Shown: piece after piece, positions 16,293 to 25,002 of the stretch
Layout of the letters: every line of letters starts with the position of its first letter
Position numbering within the stretch: position 1 is the first letter of the stretch
From: Kitasatospora sp. NBC_00315
GTDB taxonomy: Bacteria > Actinomycetota > Actinomycetes > Streptomycetales > Streptomycetaceae
Assembly (NCBI RefSeq): GCF_041435095.1
Contig: NZ_CP108025.1
Coordinates: 6,758,001-6,822,000, forward strand
Length of the DNA stretch: 64,000 nucleotides
Direction: 5' to 3'
The notes under the pieces: model-generated
What the model was told of the DNA's origin: nothing
What the model saw: only the letters and a program-made list of their open reading frames with translations
The model's database searches: none
Program-made: the position numbers and the translations under genes

Positions 16293-16727
16293 ATGGACGA
16301 GATGCTGACGACCGACCCTGTCCTGGTCTTCGACGGGGACTGCTCCTTCTGCACGAGCTGCGTGCACGCGGCCGAGCGCCATCTGCGCCAGACCCTGGCC
16401 TCGGGCGGCTGGGACGCGGTGCCGTACCAGTTCGCGGACCTCGCCGCGCTGGACGCGCGGGCCGGCGGCCGGGGTGAGGTGACCGCGGAGCGGGCCGGCC
16501 GCGAGGTGCTCTGGGTGACCCCGGCGGGCCGGGTCCACGGCGGGGCGCAGGCGGTGGCCCGGCTGCTGATGCGCACCGGCGGCGCGTGGGCGTACCTGGG
16601 CGGGCTGCTGGCGCTGGCGCCCGTGCGGCCGGTGGCGGCGCTGGCCTACCGCTGGGTGTCGGCCAACCGGGACCGGATGCCGGGCGGCACGCCGGCCTGC
16701 GCGCTGGCGCCGGCCGCCCGGCGCTGA
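16293..16727 (+). CDS. DCC-family thiol-disulfide oxidoreductase (DUF393)
   Basis: A 144-residue protein with the family start VLVFDGDCSFCTSCV: DGDC at 14-17 and a CSFC redox pair at 17-20, giving the DxxCxxC pattern of DUF393. A second conserved block, EVLWVTPAGRVHGGAQAVARLL, lies in the middle. The function of the family is not established beyond a thioredoxin-like redox fold. The ATG at 16293 follows GGGAG; a second ATG lies three codons on. Its stop is only 6 nt from the stop of the convergent EF-G-like gene, leaving no room for a terminator. Confidence 0.85.
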   Translation: MDEMLTTDPVLVFDGDCSFCTSCVHAAERHLRQTLASGGWDAVPYQFADLAALDARAGGRGEVTAERAGREVLWVTPAGRVHGGAQAVARLLMRTGGAWAYLGGLLALAPVRPVAALAYRWVSANRDRMPGGTPACALAPAARR

Positions 16728-16733
16728 GCGGCG

Positions 16734-18866
16734 TCAGTCGCCGTCGGCCTCCTCGGCGGTGAGCCGGGCGGCCAGCGCGGGGGGCATCGGCTCGTGGCGC
16801 AGGTGGGAGCGGGAGAAGCCGGCCGTGCCGTGGGTGAGCGAGCGCAGGTCGACGGGGTAGCGGGCGAGTTCGAGCTCGGGCACCTCGGCGCGCAGCAGGG
16901 TGAGGCCCTCGCCGCCGGTCTCGGTGCCGAGCACCCGGCCGCGTCGGGCGGAGAGGTCGCCCAGCACGGCGCCGAGGTACTCGTCGGGGAGCAGCACGCC
17001 GACGGCGGCCACCGGCTCCAGCAGGCGGATGACGGCGTGGCCGGCCGCGTCGCGCAGGGCGAGGGCGCCGGCGTTCTGGAAGGCGGAGTCGGAGGAGTCC
17101 ACGGAGTGGGCCTTGCCGTCGGTCAGGGTCACCCGGATGTCGGTGAGCGGGTGCCCGCTGGAGACGCCCCTGGCGAGCTGGGCGCGGACGCCCTTCTCCA
17201 CGGAGGGGACGAAGTGCCTGGGCACGCTCCCGCCGACCACCTGCTCCCGGAACTCGAAACCGGCGCCGGTGGGCAGCGGTTCGACCTCCAGGTCGCAGAT
17301 GGCGTACTGGCCGTGGCCGCCGGACTGCTTGACCAGCCGGCCGTGGCCGGCCGCGGCGGTGCCGAAGGTCTCGCGCAGCGCGACCCGGTGCGCGACGGTG
17401 TCGACGTGCACGCCGTGGCGGCCCCGGAGCCGGTCGAGCACGACCTCGGCGTGCGCCTCGCCGGTGCACCACAGGACGAGCTGGTGGGTGTCGGCGTTCA
17501 GCTCCAGGCGCAGGGCCGGGTCCTCGGCGGTGAGCCGGGTGAGGGCCTGGGACAGCTTGTCGTCGTCGGCCTTGCCGTGCGCCTCGACGGCGATCGGCAG
17601 CAGCGCCTGCGGCAGCGGCCAGGCCTCCAGCCGGACGTCCCCGCCGGGGTCCCCCAGCGTGTCGCCGGTGCGGGCACCGGTGAGTTTGGCGAGGCAGACG
17701 AGGTCGCCGGCGATGGCGTGCGGGACGGGCCGGTGCTGCTTGCCGAAGGGGCCGGTGAGGGCGGTGACCCGCTCCTCCACGGGCTCCCGGCCCTCGGCGT
17801 CGTCGTCCGGGGCCCGGCCGGGCGGGCCGGTGGGCGCCGTGACCTGGACGTGGGTGTCGGGCCGGAGGGTGCCGGCCAGCACGCGGACCAGGCTGATCCG
17901 GCCGACGTAGGTGTCCCCGGTGATGTGGATGACCTGGGCCGCCAGCGGGGCGCCGGGGTCGCAGGCGGGCTCCGGCGCGGGTGGGCGGCGCTCGGTGGGC
18001 GCGGGGAAGGCGGTGGCGATCAGGTCCAGCAGCTCGGCGGCGCCGAGCCCCTCGTCGGTGGCGGCCAGCGCCGGGTGCAGGGCGCAGGCGAGCACCTCGC
18101 GGCGCAGGCCGGCCGCCAGTGCGCCGGTGTCGAGCTCCTCACCGGCCAGATAGCGCTCCATCAGGGTGTCGTCCTGCCCGGAGATGGCCTCGACCAGGCT
18201 CTCCCGGGCGGTCGCGGCGTCCGGGCCGGCCGCCGGGCCGTCGTCCGGGCCGTCCTCGGAGCCGTCCGCGCCGTACCGGCGGCCGGTGAGCAGATCGAGG
18301 GAGCCGGCGGGGCGGCCGTCGTGGTGGAGCGGGAGGTAGAGCGGACGCAGGGTGTCCGGGCCGAGGCCGAAGGCGTCGTGGCAGGCCGTGAGGATGTCCT
18401 CGAAGGAGCTGCGGGCGACGTCCAGCTTGGCGACCACGACGGCCCGGGGGATCCCCGCGGCCGCGCACTCGCGCCACAGCGCCCGGGTCGGGGCGGTGAC
18501 CGGGTCGGTGGCGGAGACCACGAAGACGGCGCCGTCGGCGGCGTGCAGGGCGGCGCGCAGGTCGGCGGCGAAGTCGGGGTGGCCGGGCGGGTCGAGCAGG
18601 TTGATCTTGGTGTCGCGCCACTCCAGCGGCAGCACCGCGAGCTGGACCGAGTGCTGGCGCCGGTGCTCGATCTCCTCGTGGTCGGAGACGGTGGTGCCGT
18701 CCGGCACGCGGCCGGCCCGGGTGACGGCGCCGGCGGCGAGCGCGAGCGACTCGGCGAGCGTGGTCTTGCCGGCGCCGGCGCAGCCGATCAGGACGACGTT
18801 GCGCAGCTGTTCGGGGCGCAGGGCGGGCGGCACCTGGCCGGTTCGTACCGTGGCTCGGTCGGGCAC
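16734..18866 (-). CDS. EF-G-like translational GTPase (EF-G2 type)
   Basis: A 710-residue EF-G homologue with a P-loop GCAGAGKT (28-35), G3 DPPGH (about 91; usual DTPGH) and the downstream EF-G domains ending in a domain V-like C-terminus. The G4 motif reads AKLD where NKxD is normal, so guanine specificity may be altered. An acidic Gly/Asp insert follows. Such divergent EF-G2 proteins are common in actinobacteria, but their role is not settled; canonical translocation is unlikely. The GTG at 18866 follows GGGAGGAG by 6 nt. Upstream in-frame extension is possible but unsupported. Confidence 0.85.
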   Translation of the reverse strand: MPDRATVRTGQVPPALRPEQLRNVVLIGCAGAGKTTLAESLALAAGAVTRAGRVPDGTTVSDHEEIEHRRQHSVQLAVLPLEWRDTKINLLDPPGHPDFAADLRAALHAADGAVFVVSATDPVTAPTRALWRECAAAGIPRAVVVAKLDVARSSFEDILTACHDAFGLGPDTLRPLYLPLHHDGRPAGSLDLLTGRRYGADGSEDGPDDGPAAGPDAATARESLVEAISGQDDTLMERYLAGEELDTGALAAGLRREVLACALHPALAATDEGLGAAELLDLIATAFPAPTERRPPAPEPACDPGAPLAAQVIHITGDTYVGRISLVRVLAGTLRPDTHVQVTAPTGPPGRAPDDDAEGREPVEERVTALTGPFGKQHRPVPHAIAGDLVCLAKLTGARTGDTLGDPGGDVRLEAWPLPQALLPIAVEAHGKADDDKLSQALTRLTAEDPALRLELNADTHQLVLWCTGEAHAEVVLDRLRGRHGVHVDTVAHRVALRETFGTAAAGHGRLVKQSGGHGQYAICDLEVEPLPTGAGFEFREQVVGGSVPRHFVPSVEKGVRAQLARGVSSGHPLTDIRVTLTDGKAHSVDSSDSAFQNAGALALRDAAGHAVIRLLEPVAAVGVLLPDEYLGAVLGDLSARRGRVLGTETGGEGLTLLRAEVPELELARYPVDLRSLTHGTAGFSRSHLRHEPMPPALAARLTAEEADGD

Positions 18867-19162
18867 GGGTGTCTCCTCCCGTTGCGACTCCCGCTGCGAC
18901 GGGGGCCGCGGCTGGCCGGACGCTCCAAGTCTAGGTGGCGCGCCCGGGGGCCGCCCGGGGGCCGCCCGGAACTCAGCGTGCGCGCGGATGAGCTTTGAGT
19001 AGTTGGCAGTTGGCCCGAATGCCGGTGCGGCGGTGTGGGGCGCCGGAGCGCACGGGCGGCGTGGATACCATGGGTCAGCCGGGTGGGCTGATCCACTCGG
19101 CCGCCTGCCGCCGATCATGGCCCCGGGCGGGTACCAGTGAGATCGGAGCGGTCCGGAAGGCC

Positions 19163-19822
19163 ATGCTCAACAAATACGCGCGTGCCTTCTTCACACGTGT
19201 CCTGACACCGTTCGCCGCTTTCCTGATCCGCCTGGGTGTGAGCCCGGACGCGGTCACCCTGATCGGTACGGCCGGTTCGGTGGCCGGCGCTCTGCTGTTC
19301 TTCCCGCGCGGGGAGTTCTTCTGGGGCACCATCACGATCACGTTGTTCATCTTCTCGGACCTGGTCGACGGGAACATGGCCCGCCAGCTGGGCCGGACCA
19401 GCAAGTGGGGGGCCTTCCTGGACTCCACGCTGGACCGGGTCGCCGACGCGGCGATCTTCGGCGGCCTCGCCATGTGGTACGCGGGCAAGGGCGACAACGA
19501 CCTGCTCTGCGCGGTGGCGATCTTCTGCCTGGCCAGCGGACTGGTGGTGTCGTACACCAAGGCGCGGGCCGAGAGCCAGGGCCTGCCGTGCGACGTGTCG
19601 GGCCTGGTGGAGCGGGCCGAGCGGCTGGTGATCAGCCTGGTCGCGGCGGGTGTCGCCGGTCTGCACACCTTCGGTGTGCCGTACGTGGAGTGGCTGCTGC
19701 CGACCGCCCTGTGGCTGGTGGCGGCGGGCAGCCTGGTGACCGTCTTCCAGCGGATGCTGACCGTCCGCCGGGAGGCGTTCGAGGCGGACCGCCTGGAGGC
19801 GGCGGAGCGGGGGGCGGCATGA
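19163..19822 (+). CDS. pgsA: CDP-alcohol phosphatidyltransferase (phosphatidylinositol phosphate synthase)
   Basis: A 219-residue integral membrane protein with the CDP-alcohol phosphotransferase signature DGNMARQLGRTSKWGAFLD-STLD (starting about residue 70), where the DG..AR..G...D...D residues bind metal and the CDP moiety. Several hydrophobic helices flank it. In actinobacteria the homologue beside PIM genes makes phosphatidylinositol (phosphate) from CDP-diacylglycerol. It heads a three-gene operon; its stop overlaps the next start by four bases (ATGA). The ATG at 19163 follows GGAAGG. Confidence 0.9.
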   Translation: MLNKYARAFFTRVLTPFAAFLIRLGVSPDAVTLIGTAGSVAGALLFFPRGEFFWGTITITLFIFSDLVDGNMARQLGRTSKWGAFLDSTLDRVADAAIFGGLAMWYAGKGDNDLLCAVAIFCLASGLVVSYTKARAESQGLPCDVSGLVERAERLVISLVAAGVAGLHTFGVPYVEWLLPTALWLVAAGSLVTVFQRMLTVRREAFEADRLEAAERGAA

Positions 19823-20808
19823 AGGACCGGATCGTCTACGGGGCGTACGCGCTGGGCTGGGCCGCGCTGAAGCACCTGCCGGAGCCGGTCGCCCGCGGGC
19901 TGTTCGAGCAGATCGCCGACTCCGCCTGGCGCAGGCGGGGCAAGCGGGTGCTCCAGCTGGAGGCGAACCTGCTGCGCGTGCGGCCCGGTACCGGCGAGGA
20001 GGCGCTGCGCGCGCTCTCCCGGGCGGGGATGCGCTCCTACCTGCGGTACTGGATGGAGTCCTTCCGGCTGCCGGTCTGGAGCCGGGAGCGGATCGCCGCG
20101 AGTGTGGCGATCGAGGGCCTGGAGCACCTGACCGAGGCCATGGAGACGGGCCGCGGTGCGGTGGTAGCGCTACCGCACATGGGCAACTGGGATCTCGCGG
20201 GCGCCTGGGTGGCCTCGCACATCGGCTACCGGTTCACCACCGTCGCCGAGCGGCTGGAGCCGGAGCGGCTGTTCGAGCGCTTCGTGGCCTACCGGGAGAG
20301 CCTCGGCATGGAGGTGCTGCCGCTCACCGGCGGCGACGTCTCGGTGGTGGGCACCCTGGCCCGGCGCCTGCGTGCGGGAAAGATGGTCTGCCTGGTCGGC
20401 GACCGGGATCTCTCCGAGGCCGGCGTCGAGGTCTCGTTCTTCGGCGAGGCCACCCGGATGCCCGCCGGGCCCGCCGCGCTCTGCCTGCGCACCGGGGCCG
20501 CGCTGCTTCCGGCCACGCTCTGGTACGACGGCCCGGTGCTGCGGGCCCGGATCCACCCCGAGGTGCTCGCGCCGGCGGCGCGGGAGGGCGAGGATCCCAA
20601 GCGGGAGCGGCAGCGGCAGACCGAGGCGATGGTCCAGGCGACGGCCGACGTCTGGGCCGGCGGCATCGCCGAGCACCCCGAGGACTGGCACATGCTGCAG
20701 CGCCTGTGGCTGGCCGACCTGCCGGTCCGCGAACCGGCCGGGGCCGCCCCGCCGGTCGCGGTGCCGGAGCCCGCCGGCGAGCCCGCGAGCGAGCCCGCCG
20801 GCCCCTGA
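19819..20808 (+). CDS. Phosphatidylinositol mannoside acyltransferase (LpxL/HtrB superfamily)
   Basis: A 329-residue protein of the lysophospholipid acyltransferase superfamily. The catalytic motif appears as ALPHMGNWD (H-x4-D, about 117-125), with a second conserved block CLVGDRDLSEAGVEVSFFGE about 80 residues on. Position between pgsA and pimA matches PatA, which acylates phosphatidylinositol mannosides on the cytoplasmic face. The start overlaps the pgsA stop, indicating translational coupling. The C-terminal 30 residues are a Pro/Ala/Glu tail. Confidence 0.9.
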   Translation: MKDRIVYGAYALGWAALKHLPEPVARGLFEQIADSAWRRRGKRVLQLEANLLRVRPGTGEEALRALSRAGMRSYLRYWMESFRLPVWSRERIAASVAIEGLEHLTEAMETGRGAVVALPHMGNWDLAGAWVASHIGYRFTTVAERLEPERLFERFVAYRESLGMEVLPLTGGDVSVVGTLARRLRAGKMVCLVGDRDLSEAGVEVSFFGEATRMPAGPAALCLRTGAALLPATLWYDGPVLRARIHPEVLAPAAREGEDPKRERQRQTEAMVQATADVWAGGIAEHPEDWHMLQRLWLADLPVREPAGAAPPVAVPEPAGEPASEPAGP

Positions 20809-20844
20809 ACGTGCCCCGACCCGAAGCATTCTGAGAGGAACCAG

Positions 20845-22032
20845 GTGAAGATCGGCATCGTCTGCCCGTACGACTGGGACGTCCCCGGTGGCGTGCAGTT
20901 CCACATCCGGGACCTCGCGGAGCACCTCATCGCGCTCGGCCACCAGGTGTCGGTGCTGGCCCCCGCCGAGGACGACGAGGCGCTGCCGCCCTACGTGGTC
21001 TCGGCCGGGCGGGCGGTGGCCGTGCCGTACAACGGCTCGGTCGCCCGGCTCAGCTTCGGCATCCTGTCGGCGGCCCGGGTGCGGCGCTGGCTGAACGACG
21101 GCCGCTTCGACATCCTGCACGTGCACGAGCCGGCCTCGCCGAGCCTGTCGATGCTGGCGGCCTGGTCGGCGTCGGGCCCCATGGTGGGCACCTTCCACAC
21201 CTCCAACCCGCGCTCGCGGGCGATGATCGCGGCCTCCCCGATCCTCCAGCCAGGCCTGGAGAAGATGCGGGCCCGGATCGCCGTCAGCGAGTACGCCCGG
21301 CGCACGCTGGTCGAGCACCTGGGCGGCGACGCGGTGGTGATCCCCAACGGCGTCGACGTCGGCTTCTTCGCGGAGGCCGAGCCCGACCCCCGCTGGAGCG
21401 GTGGCGCGGCTGCCGGGGAGCCGGGCACGATCGGCTTCATCGGCCGGATCAACGAGCCCCGCAAGGGCCTGCCGACGCTGCTGGCGGCGCTGCCGACGAT
21501 CCTCGCGCAGCGCCCCGGGGTGCGGCTGCTGGTGGCCGGCAAGGGGGACGAGGAGGAGGCCGTGGCCGGCCTCGCCCCGGAGGTCCGGGCGCAGGTGGAG
21601 TTCCTCGGCATGGTGAGCGACCGGGACAAGGCCCGGCTGCTGCGCAGCGTCGACCTCTACGTGGCGCCCAACACCGGCGGCGAGAGCTTCGGCATCATCC
21701 TGGTCGAGGCGATGTCCGCCGGTGCGCCGGTGCTGGCCAGCGATCTGGACGCGTTCAAGCAGGTGCTGGACGGCGGCGACGCGGGCGAGCTGTTCCCGGT
21801 CGAGGACGCCGCCGCGCTGGCGGCCGGCGCGCTGCGGCTGCTCGGTGACCCGGCCAGGCTGGAGGAGCTGCGCAAGGCGGCCTCCCGGCACGTACGGCGC
21901 TTCGACTGGTCGACCGTCGGCGCGGACATCCTGGCGGTGTACGAGACCGTCACCGACGGCACCGCGGCTGTGGTGCCGGTGGAGGACGAGCGGGCCGGCT
22001 GGCGCGGGCGGCTGGGGCTGGCCAGGGACTGA
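20845..22032 (+). CDS. pimA: Phosphatidylinositol alpha-mannosyltransferase (GT4)
   Basis: A 395-residue GT-B glycosyltransferase. It opens IGIVCPYDWDVPGGVQ, the N-terminal glycine loop of GT4 enzymes, has IPNGVD at the domain boundary and GGESFGIILVEAMSAG, the EX7E nucleotide-sugar motif, near residue 275. It uses GDP-mannose to add the first mannose to phosphatidylinositol. The GTG at 20845 has AGGAACCAGG just upstream and lies 36 nt after the acyltransferase. The last 25 residues are not conserved in character. Confidence 0.92.
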   Translation: MKIGIVCPYDWDVPGGVQFHIRDLAEHLIALGHQVSVLAPAEDDEALPPYVVSAGRAVAVPYNGSVARLSFGILSAARVRRWLNDGRFDILHVHEPASPSLSMLAAWSASGPMVGTFHTSNPRSRAMIAASPILQPGLEKMRARIAVSEYARRTLVEHLGGDAVVIPNGVDVGFFAEAEPDPRWSGGAAAGEPGTIGFIGRINEPRKGLPTLLAALPTILAQRPGVRLLVAGKGDEEEAVAGLAPEVRAQVEFLGMVSDRDKARLLRSVDLYVAPNTGGESFGIILVEAMSAGAPVLASDLDAFKQVLDGGDAGELFPVEDAAALAAGALRLLGDPARLEELRKAASRHVRRFDWSTVGADILAVYETVTDGTAAVVPVEDERAGWRGRLGLARD

Positions 22033-22173
22033 CCGGCGGGGGCCGACCGGTGGGGGGCGGTCGGCGGTGGCGGTCGGCGGTGGCCTGCGGGGGCGTACCG
22101 GGTGGGGGTCGGCCGGCGGTGGCTGGCTAGGGTGGCCCCGACCGTCCCACCCCCGACACCCGGAGGCCCCTCC

Positions 22174-22542
22174 ATGCCGCAGATCTCCGTCGACTACTCC
22201 GCCGGGCTCGCGGAGGCGCTCGACCGCCAGGCCCTGGGCCTCGCCCTGAACCGGCTCGCGGTGAAGCACCTCGGCGCCGGCCCGGACGCCTGCCGGACCC
22301 GCTTCCGCGCGGCCGACGCGACCGTGGTGGTGGGCGAGCGCGCACAGGAGCACGAACTGGTGCTGGTGGCGTTCCACATCTTCCCCGGCCGCACCGCGCA
22401 GGCGAAGGCCGAGCTCGCCGACGCCGCCCTGGCCCTGCTGACCGAGCTGTCGGCCCCGGCGGCCGGCCGGCCGGTGCACGCCGCCGTGGACGTGGTCGAG
22501 ATCGACCGGGACAGCTACCGCGGGGCGACACTAGGCGGCTGA
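22174..22542 (+). CDS. CHMI-like small tautomerase-superfamily protein
   Basis: A 122-residue protein that begins MPQISVDYSAGL, the N-terminus of 5-carboxymethyl-2-hydroxymuconate isomerase, with the catalytic Pro directly after Met. The rest fits the family's length and beta-alpha pattern, including a long helix NRLAVKHLG and an HIFPGRTAQAKAELADAALALL block. It probably performs a keto-enol isomerisation, but no catabolic operon is near, so the substrate is unknown. The ATG at 22174 follows GGAGG. Confidence 0.75.
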   Translation: MPQISVDYSAGLAEALDRQALGLALNRLAVKHLGAGPDACRTRFRAADATVVVGERAQEHELVLVAFHIFPGRTAQAKAELADAALALLTELSAPAAGRPVHAAVDVVEIDRDSYRGATLGG

Positions 22543-22571
22543 CCGCGCGGCACCCGGTAGCGTTGCGCCCC

Positions 22572-23117
22572 GTGACTACGTGGATCTGGGCGGCTGCGGC
22601 CGTGGTGCTGTTCGGGATGTACCTCAGTTGGACCGCCGGCCGGCTGGACCGGCTGCACGCCCGGATCGACGCCGCCCGCGCGGCGCTGGACGCGCAGCTC
22701 GTCCGCCGTGCCTCGGTGGCGCTGGAGCTGGCGACCTCGGGCCGGCTGGATCCGGCGGCCTCGCTGCTCCTCTACCAGGCCTCGCACGTGGCCCGGCAGG
22801 CGCAGGACGAGCACCGCGAGGTGGCCGAGAGCGAGCTGAGTCTGGCCCTGCGGGGGGTCTTCGCCGATCCCGAGCAGGCCGAGGCGCTGCGGGCCGTGCC
22901 CGGCGGCGAGGAGGCCGTGAAGGATCTGACGGCGGCCGTGCGCCGGGTGCCGATGGCCAGGCGCTTCCACAACGACGCCGTCCGGGCCGCCCGCGCGGTG
23001 CGCGAGCACCGGCTGGTGCGCTACTTCCGGCTGGCCGGAAAGGCGCCGTTCCCGATGGCGTTCGAGATGGACGACGAGCCACCGCTCGCCCTCACGCCCG
23101 AGGGCGCACCGGCCTGA
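22572..23117 (+). CDS. Membrane-anchored helical protein, LemA-like
   Basis: A 181-residue protein. One N-terminal membrane segment (WIWAAAAVVLFGMYLSW, 4-20) is followed by a helical heptad-rich region (RLDRLHARIDAARAALDAQLVRR) and further helices, an arrangement resembling LemA-family proteins though the match is loose. The GTG at 22572 has no ribosome-binding site; TAGCGT at 22558-22563 could be a -10 element giving a leaderless mRNA. It lies 29 nt after the tautomerase gene. Confidence 0.65.
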   Translation: MTTWIWAAAAVVLFGMYLSWTAGRLDRLHARIDAARAALDAQLVRRASVALELATSGRLDPAASLLLYQASHVARQAQDEHREVAESELSLALRGVFADPEQAEALRAVPGGEEAVKDLTAAVRRVPMARRFHNDAVRAARAVREHRLVRYFRLAGKAPFPMAFEMDDEPPLALTPEGAPA

Positions 23118-23251
23118 CAGGTGCGCCGCCCGTCCGCTTCGGACTCTTTGTCGTATCCCGGATCCCGGGATGGACCGGAAGGCGTATGGAAAGCCCTCCA
23201 TCTCCGCCTACCATAAGGCGATAGCACTTTCGTCTCCGAGTGAGGTCTCAC

Positions 23252-24163
23252 GTGTCCACCACCCCCATCACCGCAGACCAGCCGCAGATCGGTACCGCCC
23301 GGGTCAAGCGCGGCATGGCCGAGCAGCTCAAGGGCGGTGTGATCATGGATGTGGTCAACGCCGAGCAGGCGAAGATCGCCGAGGACGCCGGCGCCGTGGC
23401 CGTCATGGCCCTGGAGCGCGTCCCGGCCGACATCCGCAAGGACGGCGGCGTCGCCCGCATGTCGGACCCGGACATGATCGACGGCATCATCAACGCCGTC
23501 TCCATCCCGGTCATGGCCAAGTCCCGCATCGGTCACTTCGTCGAGGCCCAGGTCCTCCAGGCCCTCGGCGTGGACTACATCGACGAGTCCGAGGTGCTGA
23601 CCCCGGCCGACGAGATCCACCACTCCGACAAGTGGGCGTTCACCACCCCCTTCGTCTGCGGCGCCACCAACCTGGGCGAGGCCCTGCGCCGGATCGCCGA
23701 GGGCGCGGCCATGATCCGCTCCAAGGGCGAGGCCGGCACCGGCAACGTGGTCGAGGCCGTCCGCCACATGCGCCAGATCCGCGCCGACATCAAGCGCCTC
23801 ACCACCCTCGACGAGACCGAGCTGTTCGTCGCGGCCAAGAACCTGCAGGCTCCGTACGAGCTGGTCAAGGAGGTCGCGCAGCTGGGCAAGCTCCCGGTCG
23901 TGCTGTTCTCCGCCGGTGGTGTGGCCACCCCGGCCGACGCGGCCCTGATGATGCAACTGGGTGCCGAGGGCGTCTTCGTCGGCTCCGGCATCTTCAAGTC
24001 CGGTGACCCCGCCAAGCGCGCCGCCGCCGTCGTGAAGGCCACCACCTTCTTCGACGACCCGAAGGTCATCGCGGACGTCTCGCGCGGCCTGGGCGAAGCC
24101 ATGGTCGGCATCAACTGCGACACCCTGCCCGAGACCGAGCGGTACGCCAACCGCGGTTGGTAG
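23252..24163 (+). CDS. pdxS: Pyridoxal 5'-phosphate synthase subunit PdxS
   Basis: A 303-residue TIM-barrel enzyme with highly conserved blocks: VKRGMAEQLKGGVIMDVV, MALERVPADIRKDGGVARM, MAKSRIGHFVEAQ and GLGEAMVGIN. It condenses ribose 5-phosphate, glyceraldehyde 3-phosphate and ammonia into PLP, the ammonia coming from PdxT. The GTG at 23252 follows GTGAGG, and the product begins MSTTPITADQP as in streptomycete homologues. An ATG four codons earlier is less likely. pdxT follows after a hairpin. Confidence 0.97.
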   Translation: MSTTPITADQPQIGTARVKRGMAEQLKGGVIMDVVNAEQAKIAEDAGAVAVMALERVPADIRKDGGVARMSDPDMIDGIINAVSIPVMAKSRIGHFVEAQVLQALGVDYIDESEVLTPADEIHHSDKWAFTTPFVCGATNLGEALRRIAEGAAMIRSKGEAGTGNVVEAVRHMRQIRADIKRLTTLDETELFVAAKNLQAPYELVKEVAQLGKLPVVLFSAGGVATPADAALMMQLGAEGVFVGSGIFKSGDPAKRAAAVVKATTFFDDPKVIADVSRGLGEAMVGINCDTLPETERYANRGW

Positions 24164-24171
24164 TCCCCTGC

Positions 24172-24212
24172 CGACGGCCCGCCGCGCGCCCGTCCGGCGC
24201 GGCGGGCCGTCG
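24172..24212 (+). promoter_or_regulatory. Perfect 16-bp hairpin between pdxS and pdxT
   Basis: Arms 24172-24187 and 24197-24212 with a 9-nt loop and no T tract. It sits in the 86-bp gap between two genes of one enzyme, so it may be a partial terminator or an mRNA-stabilising stem that sets the PdxS:PdxT ratio. Confidence 0.7.
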
Positions 24213-24249
24213 CGCGTCGCCCGTACGAGAAGTCGAAGAGGTAGCAACT

Positions 24250-24876
24250 GTGTCCACTCCCGTCATCGGCGTCCTGGCCCTGCAGGGCGACGTCCGCGAG
24301 CACCTGATAGCCCTCGCCGAGGCGGACGCCGTCGCCCGCCCGGTGCGCCGCCCCGAGGAGCTCGCCGAGGTGGACGCGCTGGTGATCCCCGGCGGGGAGT
24401 CCACCACCATGTCCAAGCTGGCGCTGGCCTTCGGGATGATGGCGCCGCTGCGCGACCGGGTCGCCGCCGGAATGCCGGTGTACGGCTCCTGCGCGGGCAT
24501 GATCATGCTGGCGGACAAGATCCTCGACGGGCGGGACGACCAGGAGACCGTCGGCGGGATCGACATGACGGTGCGGCGCAACGCCTTCGGCCGGCAGAAC
24601 GAGTCCTTCGAGTCCGCGATCGCCTTCAAGGGCCTGGGCGGGGAGACGCCGGGCGGGGAGCCGGTGCACGGCGTCTTCATCCGGGCGCCCTGGGTCGAGT
24701 CGGTGGGCGCGGGCGTCGAGGTGCTGGCCGAGCTGCCGGCCGCCGACGGCTCCGAGAGCCGGATCGTGGCGGTCCGTCAGGGCGGCCTGCTGGCCACCTC
24801 GTTCCACCCGGAGCTGACCGGTGACCACCGGGTGCACGCGTACTTCGTACGGATGGTCGAGAACGCCGCCTCCTGA
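24250..24876 (+). CDS. pdxT: Pyridoxal 5'-phosphate synthase glutaminase subunit PdxT
   Basis: A 208-residue class I glutamine amidotransferase with LALQGDVREH, the oxyanion segment IPGGEST, nucleophile C81 in YGSCAGMIM, and H186/E188 in SFHPELTGD, a full catalytic triad. It hydrolyses glutamine and channels ammonia to PdxS. The GTG at 24250 follows GAGGTAG. It is co-oriented with pdxS. Confidence 0.96.
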   Translation: MSTPVIGVLALQGDVREHLIALAEADAVARPVRRPEELAEVDALVIPGGESTTMSKLALAFGMMAPLRDRVAAGMPVYGSCAGMIMLADKILDGRDDQETVGGIDMTVRRNAFGRQNESFESAIAFKGLGGETPGGEPVHGVFIRAPWVESVGAGVEVLAELPAADGSESRIVAVRQGGLLATSFHPELTGDHRVHAYFVRMVENAAS

Positions 24877-25002
24877 GCCCCTCCGACCGCCGCCACCGGG
24901 CGCCGGCCTCCGGCGCGCACCGGTCCGGTGCCCCCGTCAGGGTGCGGCACCGGTAAGATCTCTCCTGTTCATTTCCCTTTTGGCGACGTAAAGGAGCTGG
25001 CG

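Noticed and set aside
16794..18998. A 734-codon plus-strand open frame opposite the EF-G-like gene
   Set aside because: Low-complexity Gly/Val/Ala/Arg/Glu product; the opposite strand carries a clear GTPase.
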